Source: an uncultured Microbacteriaceae bacterium
Lineage (GTDB): Bacteria; Actinomycetota; Actinomycetes; Actinomycetales; Microbacteriaceae
NCBI GenBank assembly: GCA_947487835.1
Contig: CANKXX010000002.1
Span: forward strand, 496,001-560,000
Direction of reading: 5' to 3'
DNA length: 64,000 nucleotides
Under the pieces are notes generated by a model. It worked only from the letters and a program-made list of their open reading frames with translations, ran no database searches and was not told the DNA's origin. Of the stretch, positions 57,709-64,000 are shown piece after piece. Each line of letters starts with the position of its first letter. Positions within the stretch are counted from its first letter, which is position 1. Both the position numbers and the translations under genes were made by a program.

Positions 57709-57738
57709 GAAAGCCCCGGCCGGAAGGCCGGGGCTTTC
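57709..57738 (+). terminator. Bidirectional terminator between rbpA and pgl
   Basis: A perfect 13-bp stem (57709-57721 with 57726-57738) with loop GGAA. Flanking ACGACGA/TCGTCGT extends the pairing. Serves the two convergent genes. Confidence 0.88.
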
Positions 57739-57762
57739 CTCGTCGTGCGAGGGGGTGCAGCG

Positions 57763-58533
57763 TCAGTAGGCGCTGAGGAAGAGGTTCTCCGGCACGTCAC
57801 GCGCGGCGTCGCGGTCCACGAAGAACACCGTGCGCTTGCGACCCTTCACGCCCGCGACCGGCACCTCGGCCAGCTCGGCGCCCGCGAGGGCGAGCCCGAG
57901 GGCCGATGCCTTGTCCGGCCCGGCGAGCACCATCCACACGCGCTTCGACGCGTTGATCACGGGGAGCGTGAGCGAGAGACGCTCGGGCGGCGGCTTGGGG
58001 GAGTTGCGCACGGGGATCACGACGCGGTCGCGCACGAGGACGCCCGACTTGTCGGGGAAGAGCGAGGCGATGTGCCCGTCCGGCCCCACCCCGAGGAAGG
58101 TGATGTCGAACGGCGGGTACGGCGTGTCCTCCCAGGAGTGCTCGGCGAGCTCGGCGGCGTACGCCTCCGCGGCCGCGTCGAGGTCGTCGAAGTCGTCCGT
58201 GGACGGCATCGGGTGGATGTTCTCCTCCGGCACCTCGATCAGGTCGAGCAGCGCGGTGCGCGCCTGGCCCTCGTTGCGCTCCTCGGAGGCGCGGGGCACG
58301 AAGCGCTCGTCGCTCCACCAGAAGTGCACGCGGGTCCAGTCGACCCCGGCCTTCGACGGCGAGGACGCGATGCTCTGCAGCACCCGCGTGCCGACGGTGC
58401 CGCCGGTCAGCGAGATGTGCGCGATGTCCTGATCGTCGAGGATGTCCGTGAGCTTCGTGTAGAACCGCGCCGCCGCCGACCAGGCGAGCGCGTCGATCGT
58501 GTCGTGGACCAGTACCCGTCGTTCGTTAGTCAC
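57763..58533 (-). CDS. pgl: 6-phosphogluconolactonase
   Basis: Hydrolyses 6-phosphogluconolactone in the oxidative pentose-phosphate pathway. The 256-aa protein has ISLTGGTVGTRVL, VHFWWSDERFVP, DITFLGVGPDGHIASLFP and RLSLTLPVINASKRVWMV, matching the DevB/SOL family and its catalytic His. GTG start, 6 bp after the opcA stop. Last gene of the minus-strand operon. Confidence 0.95.
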   Translation of the reverse strand: MTNERRVLVHDTIDALAWSAAARFYTKLTDILDDQDIAHISLTGGTVGTRVLQSIASSPSKAGVDWTRVHFWWSDERFVPRASEERNEGQARTALLDLIEVPEENIHPMPSTDDFDDLDAAAEAYAAELAEHSWEDTPYPPFDITFLGVGPDGHIASLFPDKSGVLVRDRVVIPVRNSPKPPPERLSLTLPVINASKRVWMVLAGPDKASALGLALAGAELAEVPVAGVKGRKRTVFFVDRDAARDVPENLFLSAY

Positions 58534-58539
58534 AGATCA

Positions 58540-59532
58540 CTACGCTTTCGTGTCGGCGGGCTCGTCCACCTCGACAACGGGGATGGTGCCCGTGGTCAGC
58601 TGCTCGAGCCCATGTCGGATGACCTCACCGTACAGGGGGTCCGGCGCCAGCCTGCGCAGCTCCTCGGCAAGGCAGTCGCGGAGGCTGCGGCGGGGGAGGC
58701 TCACGTCGTGCGTGGGCTGGTTCGGCTGCACCAGAGTGGCGATGTTCGCGACCGGGCGCTCGAGCTCGATGGCTCCCGACGCGCGGATGAGGCGCACGCC
58801 GTGGATGCCGCTCGAGCCGGTGGCCCGCGTGGTGATCGCGTGATCGACCGGCACCTGGAGCTGCAGGCCGAGCCAGGCGGCGAGCAGCACCGTGGAGGGG
58901 GAGTCGCTCGCGCCGTGCACCTCGACGGAGGTGACGGGCTCGTACGGCGGCTGGTCAAGCACGGCGGCCAGGAGCGCGCGCCACAGGGTGAGCCGGGTCC
59001 AGGCGAAGTCGGTGTCGCCGGGCGCGTAGGTGTGCGCGAGGTGCTGCAGCATCTCCCGCGGGTTCCGCGCGGTCGACGCGTCGGTGATGCGGCGGGTCGC
59101 GATGCGGCCGAGCGGCGACGTGGACACGACGGCGGGCGCGGCGCCCGGCCACCAGGCCACGACGGGCGCGTCGGGGAGCAGCAGGCCGGTGACCAGGCCC
59201 TCCTCGTCGCTGGCCGCGGCGCCGTAGGCGCGGAGCAGGATGACCTCGCTCGCGCCGGCGTCGCCGCCGACGCGGATCTCCGCGTCGAGGCGGGCGTTCG
59301 CGTCGGGGTCGCTCTGCGAGCCGTCCATGTCGGTCGACACGACGATCACGCGCATGGGGTGCTCGCGCGACGCGTCGTTCGCGGCCTCGATGGCCTCCTC
59401 CTCGGCGCCGAGCGTCGTCGAGATGACGAGGGTGAGCACGCGGCCCAGAGCGACGGCGCCGCCCTCCTCGCGGATCTTGACGAGCGTCTTCGAGATCTTT
59501 GCTGTGGTGGTGTTGGGCAGATCGACTCTCAT
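58540..59532 (-). CDS. opcA: Glucose-6-phosphate dehydrogenase assembly protein OpcA
   Basis: Allosteric activator/assembly partner of Zwf, found in Actinobacteria and cyanobacteria. The 330-aa product begins VDLPNTTTAKISKTLVKIRE and contains LTLVISTT, PMRVIVVSTD and WWPGAAP. It overlaps zwf by 4 bp (ATGA), as expected for partners made together. Confidence 0.94.
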   Translation of the reverse strand: MRVDLPNTTTAKISKTLVKIREEGGAVALGRVLTLVISTTLGAEEEAIEAANDASREHPMRVIVVSTDMDGSQSDPDANARLDAEIRVGGDAGASEVILLRAYGAAASDEEGLVTGLLLPDAPVVAWWPGAAPAVVSTSPLGRIATRRITDASTARNPREMLQHLAHTYAPGDTDFAWTRLTLWRALLAAVLDQPPYEPVTSVEVHGASDSPSTVLLAAWLGLQLQVPVDHAITTRATGSSGIHGVRLIRASGAIELERPVANIATLVQPNQPTHDVSLPRRSLRDCLAEELRRLAPDPLYGEVIRHGLEQLTTGTIPVVEVDEPADTKA

Positions 59533-61070
59533 GGCCGCCTCCAGGTCCTTCCGTCGCGGGCAAGCAGTTCGTCGGCCGAGTCAGGCCCCCAGGTTCCAGG
59601 GCGGTACTGGTCCGGCTGGCCCTGCGTGGCCCAGAACTCCTCGATCGGGTCGAGGATCTGCCACGAGAGCTCCACCTCACGGTGACGGGGGAACAGCGGC
59701 GGGTCGCCGAGCAGCACGTCGAGGATGAGCCGCTCGTACGCCTCCGGGCTCGCCTCGGTGAAGGCGTGGCCGTAGCCGAAGTCCATCGTCACGTCGCGCA
59801 CCTGCATGCCGGCGCCGGGGACCTTCGAGCCGAAGCGAATCGTCACGCCCTCGTCCGGCTGGACGCGGATGACGAGCGCGTTCTGACCGAGAAGCGCCGT
59901 CTGGCTCTCCACGAACAGGTGCTGCGGAGCGCGCTTGAACACGACCGCGATCTCCGTGACGCGGCGGCCGAGGCGCTTGCCGGCGCGGAGGTAGAACGGC
60001 ACGCCCGCCCACCGGCGGGTGCCGATGTCGAGGCGCATGGCGGCGAACGTCTCCGTCGTCGACTCGGGGTTCATCCCCTCCTCGTCGAGGAAGCCGATGA
60101 CCTTCTCGCCACCCTGCCAGCCGGAGGAGTACTGACCGCGGGCCGTGGCCGTGGACAGGTCCTTCGGCAGCCGGACGGCGGAGAGCACCTTCTCCTTCTC
60201 GTCACGGAGGGCCTCCGCGTTGAACGCGACGGGCTCCTCCATGGCGGTGAGGGCGAGCAGCTGCAGCAGGTGGTTCTGGATGACGTCGCGTGCCGCGCCG
60301 ATGCCGTCGTAGTAGCCCGCGCGACCACCGACGCCGATGTCCTCGGCCATGGTGATCTGCACGTGGTCCACGTAGTTGGCGTTCCACAGCGGCTCGAACA
60401 GCTGGTTGGCGAAGCGCAGAGCGAGGATGTTCTGCACCGTCTCCTTGCCCAGGTAGTGGTCGATGCGGAACACCGCGTCGGCCGGGAAGACCGACTCGAC
60501 CACGTCGTTCAGCTCGCGCGCCGTCTTCAGGTCGCTGCCGAAGGGCTTCTCGATGACCACACGGCGCCAGGCATCGTCCTTCTGGTCGGCGAGACCCGAC
60601 CTGCGCAGCTGCTCCGTCACGAGGGGGAACGACTTCGGCGGGATGGACAGGTAGAACGCGTGGTTCCCCATCGTGCCCCGCTCGCGGTCGAGCTCCTCGG
60701 TCACGAGCTTCAGCTGCTCGAACGCCTCGTCGTCGTCGAAGGTGCCCTGCACGAAGCGGATGCCCTGCGCGAGCTGGTGCCACACGTCCTCGTCGAACGG
60801 CGTCCGCGAGTACTGCTTCACCGCCTCGTAGACGACCTTCTCGAAGTCCTGGTCCTCCCACTCGCGGCGGGCGAACCCGATGAGCGCGAAGCCCGGGGGC
60901 AGCAGACCGCGGTTGGCCAGGTCGTAGACCGCGGGCATCAGCTTCTTGCGCGCGAGGTCGCCCGTCACCCCGAAGATGATGAGGCTGCTCGGTCCGGCGA
61001 TGCGGTTGAGACGGCGGTCTGACGGAATGCGCAGCGGGTTGAACTCCGGGGTGATTTCCACCGGCGACAT
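59529..61070 (-). CDS. zwf: Glucose-6-phosphate 1-dehydrogenase
   Basis: First step of the oxidative pentose-phosphate pathway. At 513 aa it has the NADP loop IIFGVTGDLARKKLMPAVY (Gly34 onward), EKPFGSDL, and the catalytic RIDHYLGKE (202-210) with His205. The ATG at 61070 was chosen because AAGGAG stands 6 nt upstream on the minus strand and the protein then matches family length; in-frame codons further upstream encode unconserved sequence. Confidence 0.98.
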   Translation of the reverse strand: MSPVEITPEFNPLRIPSDRRLNRIAGPSSLIIFGVTGDLARKKLMPAVYDLANRGLLPPGFALIGFARREWEDQDFEKVVYEAVKQYSRTPFDEDVWHQLAQGIRFVQGTFDDDEAFEQLKLVTEELDRERGTMGNHAFYLSIPPKSFPLVTEQLRRSGLADQKDDAWRRVVIEKPFGSDLKTARELNDVVESVFPADAVFRIDHYLGKETVQNILALRFANQLFEPLWNANYVDHVQITMAEDIGVGGRAGYYDGIGAARDVIQNHLLQLLALTAMEEPVAFNAEALRDEKEKVLSAVRLPKDLSTATARGQYSSGWQGGEKVIGFLDEEGMNPESTTETFAAMRLDIGTRRWAGVPFYLRAGKRLGRRVTEIAVVFKRAPQHLFVESQTALLGQNALVIRVQPDEGVTIRFGSKVPGAGMQVRDVTMDFGYGHAFTEASPEAYERLILDVLLGDPPLFPRHREVELSWQILDPIEEFWATQGQPDQYRPGTWGPDSADELLARDGRTWRRP

Positions 61071-61122
61071 GTAACTCCTTTTTCGACGTGCCGGATCGCC
61101 GGCACTGTCCTGAATTGTGCTG

Positions 61123-62718
61123 CTAGCGCAGGGCGCTGCTGAGCGCGGCGGCGTCCGCATCCGGGTCGGTCAGGTGCAGGCGCACGACCGGGCGGCCATG
61201 GTCCTCGAGCACCGTCGCGTCGCCCTGCGCCTGGGCGGCGATGAGCTGCCCGAACGTGAAGGGACGGTCCGGGACCTCGAGGTCCGTGGACGTCGCCGTG
61301 GTGATCTGCAGGAACACGCCCTCGGCGGGGCCGCCCTTGTGGTACTGACCGGTGGAGTGCAGGAAGCGGGGACCCCAGCCGAAGGTGACCGGTCGCTTCG
61401 CACGCGCGGCGAGCAGGTCGCGCAGCTCCTCGAGCTGCGGGTGCGCGATGCGGTTCGTGTACGCCTGGACGGACACGTAGCCCGTGGCGGACAGCTGAGC
61501 GAGCAGCGCATCGACGACGCCGGCGAGCGTCGTCGCGTTCGCGACGACCGACTCGGTGCCGCGCACCTCGATGCCGTCGGACACGAAGGCCGGCTCGGTC
61601 GGGTCGGGCCGCTGGTCGAGAAGACCGCGCGCGGCGACCTTGGCGGACTCGACGTCCGGCTGGTCGAAGGGGTTGATGCCGAGCAGGCGACCGGCGACGG
61701 CGATCGCGTACTCCCAGACGAGCATCTGCCCGCCGAGGCTGCCGCTGATCAGGATCTCACCCGAGTGCTCGGCCGCGGTGGACGCGTCGGCGACCAGGCG
61801 GACGACCTGCAGGTCGGCGATGTCGGCAGTCAGCTCGGGCGCGTCGGTGGCGAGGACGACCGGCAGGATGCCCGTGCCGTTCTTACCCGTCGACTCGGCG
61901 ATGAGCTGCTCGGCCCAGTCGGCGAAGCCGACGATCGGCGTGCCGTCCGCGACGATGCCCAGCTTGTCCCGGCGCGGGGAGGTCGCGGCGATGGCCGCAC
62001 CGAGCACGAGCCCGGGGTTGTCGTCCGAGTCCGCCTCGAGCTGGGGCTGCACGGCGGCGGCCTCGTCCAGCAGCTGCTGGATGTCGACGCCGGCGAGACC
62101 GGACGGCACGAGGCCGAACGCGGTGAGGGCCGAGAAGCGGCCGCCGACGGTCGGGTCGGCCGTGAAGAAGCGGTAGCCGAGGTCGCGGGCCAGCTGCTCG
62201 AACGGCGATCCCGGGTCGGTGACCACGATGATCCGCTCGCGCGGGTCGATGCCGGCGTCCGTGAACGCCTTCTCGTACACGCGGCGCTGGCTGTCGGTCT
62301 CGACGGTGCCGCCGGACTTCGAGGAGACGACGATCGCGCTGGTCTCGAGCCGGTCGGCCAGCGCGGCCGAGACCTGCTCCGGGTCCGTCGAGTCGAGCAC
62401 GGTGAGCTCGACGCCCGCCGTGCGGGTGATGACCTCGGGGGCGAGCGAGGAGCCGCCCATGCCGCCGAGCACGATGTGGTCGACGCCCTTGGCGCGCAGC
62501 TCGTCGCGCAGGGCGACGATCTCCGCGACGAGCGGGGCGGAGACCGAGACGGCCTCCGTCCAGCCCAGGCGCTTGGCGGACTCCTCCTCGGCCTCCGGAC
62601 CCCACAGGGTGGCGTCGTGGGCGGCGATGAGGGACGCGACGCGGTCGGCGACGAGCGTCGGGACGACGCGGGTGACCGCCTCCTCGGCGTCCCCGCTCAC
62701 GCGGATCTCGACGGTCAC
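61123..62718 (-). CDS. pgi: Glucose-6-phosphate isomerase (Tal-Pgi-fusion-like type)
   Basis: Interconverts glucose 6-phosphate and fructose 6-phosphate. At 531 aa it carries two SIS-type regions: [17 protein letters not shown] and [16 protein letters not shown], with [12 protein letters not shown] near the end. The [11 protein letters not shown] form differs from the classical Pgi GIGGSDLGP and resembles the Pgi half of bifunctional transaldolase-isomerases. The GTG at 62718 overlaps the tal stop by 4 bp, so the two are separate but coupled proteins here. Confidence 0.93.
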   Translation of the reverse strand: MTVEIRVSGDAEEAVTRVVPTLVADRVASLIAAHDATLWGPEAEEESAKRLGWTEAVSVSAPLVAEIVALRDELRAKGVDHIVLGGMGGSSLAPEVITRTAGVELTVLDSTDPEQVSAALADRLETSAIVVSSKSGGTVETDSQRRVYEKAFTDAGIDPRERIIVVTDPGSPFEQLARDLGYRFFTADPTVGGRFSALTAFGLVPSGLAGVDIQQLLDEAAAVQPQLEADSDDNPGLVLGAAIAATSPRRDKLGIVADGTPIVGFADWAEQLIAESTGKNGTGILPVVLATDAPELTADIADLQVVRLVADASTAAEHSGEILISGSLGGQMLVWEYAIAVAGRLLGINPFDQPDVESAKVAARGLLDQRPDPTEPAFVSDGIEVRGTESVVANATTLAGVVDALLAQLSATGYVSVQAYTNRIAHPQLEELRDLLAARAKRPVTFGWGPRFLHSTGQYHKGGPAEGVFLQITTATSTDLEVPDRPFTFGQLIAAQAQGDATVLEDHGRPVVRLHLTDPDADAAALSSALR

Positions 62719-63833
62719 TTGGCGCCGTCCAGCGCCGTCTTGACCGTCTCGAGCAGCTCGTTCCAGGAGACGACGAACTTCTCGACGCCCTCCTTCTCGA
62801 GCAGCTCGGTCACCTCGTTGTAGGAGACGCCCTGGGCGGCGACGGCGTCGAGGACCGCGTTGGCGTCCTCGTAATTGCCGGTGACCTGGTCGCCCTCGAC
62901 GACGGCGTGGTCGAAGGTCGCCTCGAGCGTCTTCTCCGGCATGGTGTTGACCGTGTGCGCGACCGCGAGACCCGTGACGTACAGGGTGTCGGGGAGCGAC
63001 GGGTCCTTGACGCCGGTCGAGGCCCACAGCGGGCGCTGGATGTTGGCGCCCGCGGCGAGCAGGCCCTTGGCGCGCTCGCTGGCGAAGGACTCCTCGAAGA
63101 CCTGGTAGGCCAGACGGGCGTTCGCGACGCCGGCCTTGCTCTTCAGGGCGAGGGCCTCCTCGGTGCCGACGGCGGTCAGGCGCTTGTCGATCTCGCTGTC
63201 GACGCGCGACACGAAGAACGACGCGACCGAGTGGATGGTCGACAGGTCGATGCCGGCCTCCTTGGCCTGCTCGAGGCCGGTCAGGTAGGCGTTGATGACC
63301 TGGCGGTAGCGCTCGAGGCTGAAGATCAGCGTCACGTTGACGCTGGTGCCGACCGAGATCGCCGCGGTGATGGCCTCGAGGCCCTCGACCGTCGCCGGGA
63401 TCTTGATCATGACGTTCGGCTTCTGGATGCGCTCCCAGAGGCGCTTCGCCTCGTCGATCGTCGCCTGGGCGTCGTGCGCCGCGGTGGGCGAGACCTCGAT
63501 CGAGACGCGGCCGTCGAAGCCGTTGCTCGAGTCGTAGACCGGGCGGAAGATGTCGGCCGCCTGGCCGACGTCGGCCGTCGTGATCTCGAAGACGGCGCGG
63601 TCGACGTCGGCACCGTCGGCGGCGAGCTCGCGCACCTGCTGGTCGTACGCCTCGCCCTTGGACAGGGCGCTCGCGAAGATCGTGGGGTTCGTCGTGATGC
63701 CCACGACGTTCTTCTCCTCGATCAGCTTCTCCAGGCCGCCCGAGTTGATGCGCTCGCGGGACAGGTCGTCGAGCCAGATGCTCACGCCGAGCGCGGACAG
63801 CTGGGCGGTGGGGGTGGTTGTGGTGTCAGTCAT
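62715..63833 (-). CDS. tal: Transaldolase
   Basis: Moves a dihydroxyacetone unit between sugar phosphates. At 372 aa it is the long actinobacterial type, with [45 protein letters not shown] containing the Schiff-base lysine, and [21 protein letters not shown] with an AAGGAG site 11-16 nt upstream. Overlaps pgi by 4 bp. Confidence 0.97.
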   Translation of the reverse strand: MTDTTTTPTAQLSALGVSIWLDDLSRERINSGGLEKLIEEKNVVGITTNPTIFASALSKGEAYDQQVRELAADGADVDRAVFEITTADVGQAADIFRPVYDSSNGFDGRVSIEVSPTAAHDAQATIDEAKRLWERIQKPNVMIKIPATVEGLEAITAAISVGTSVNVTLIFSLERYRQVINAYLTGLEQAKEAGIDLSTIHSVASFFVSRVDSEIDKRLTAVGTEEALALKSKAGVANARLAYQVFEESFASERAKGLLAAGANIQRPLWASTGVKDPSLPDTLYVTGLAVAHTVNTMPEKTLEATFDHAVVEGDQVTGNYEDANAVLDAVAAQGVSYNEVTELLEKEGVEKFVVSWNELLETVKTALDGAK

Positions 63834-63883
63834 GTTCTGTTGTCTCCTTCTTGTCGCTTGTCGTCCTCGGCGCGAATGGCGCT

Positions 63884-64000
63884 CTAGAGGGACGCGATCG
63901 ATTCCTTGGCGGCCGAGACGACGGCCTCGGTGGTGAGGCCGAACTCCTTGTACAGACGCTCGTACTCCGCGGACGCGCCGAAGTGCTCGATGGACACGCT
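63884..64000 (-). CDS. tkt: Transketolase, C-terminal end only
   Basis: 38 codons and a TAG stop (63884-63886) are in the window; the gene runs past the right edge. The translation, with [20 protein letters not shown] and [15 protein letters not shown], matches the C-terminus of transketolase (EHFGAS, then F-G-x-T). It is 50 bp upstream of tal, completing the tkt-tal-pgi-zwf-opcA-pgl operon. Confidence 0.93.
   Translation of the reverse strand, partial: SVSIEHFGASAEYERLYKEFGLTTEAVVSAAKESIASL

Noticed and set aside
62719-63027. Extension of the pgi frame upstream into tal
   Set aside because: Unconserved Arg/Gly-rich translation; the GTG at 62718 with 4-bp overlap fits the family N-terminus.

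Overview
This is a 64 kb stretch of high-G+C chromosome, densely coded and almost entirely housekeeping. Actinobacteria-specific genes fix the phylum: an mIHF domain, RbpA, WhiA, OpcA, an ANTAR response regulator of the PdtaR type, Trp-operon membrane proteins and a degenerate PriA. Gene order and the fused mIHF-guanylate kinase suggest Microbacteriaceae; that family call is inference. No phage, insertion sequence, CRISPR array, toxin system or other island was seen. The unusual signals are short dispersed palindromes, leaderless promoters and a few atypical gene structures.

Layout. 1-9.6 kb: end of a pyrimidine operon (membrane protein, carA, carB, pyrF, all with 1-4 bp overlaps), then gmk with an N-terminal mIHF domain, rpoZ, coaBC and metK. 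9.6-15.2 kb: priA, fmt, rsmB, rpe and an FKBP-type prolyl isomerase, closed by a strong hairpin. 15.2-24.2 kb: a composite repeat, then hisE, hisG, hisF and hisI running without a gap into trpE, two small membrane proteins, trpC, trpB, trpA and lgt. 24.3-31.9 kb: gltB, gltD and pyk. 32-40 kb: an MFS transporter, tRNA-Leu(CAA) on the minus strand, pdtaR, a convergent thioesterase, polA, a lone PTS EIIA and a DUF885 metallopeptidase. 40-46.2 kb: a repeat-rich 443-bp gap, rpsA, coaE, uvrB and an unrecognised minus-strand gene. 46.2-53 kb: uvrA, uvrC, rapZ, whiA. 53-57.7 kb: sodA, gapA, pgk, tpiA, secG, rbpA. 57.7-64 kb, minus strand: the pentose-phosphate operon tkt (only its 3' end), tal, pgi, zwf, opcA, pgl.

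Functionally the window joins nucleotide synthesis (carAB, pyrF, gmk), cofactors (coaBC, coaE, metK), His, Trp and Glu synthesis, translation start and rRNA modification (fmt, rsmB, rpsA), nucleotide excision repair (uvrA, uvrB, uvrC, polA), and lower glycolysis facing the pentose-phosphate operon across a bidirectional terminator.

The most interesting non-coding signals are two dispersed repeat families with two copies each. One is a 55-bp palindrome found once inside priA, in frame, and once downstream of rpsA. The other is a composite element built from inverted CGCAAYTCAGCAGA units whose 31-bp period is kept at both loci. Nine genes carry a TANNNT box 6-7 nt before the start codon, the layout of leaderless transcripts. 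No convincing new multi-gene system is present. All -10 calls and family-level identities are by eye from sequence and remembered motifs, with no database search.
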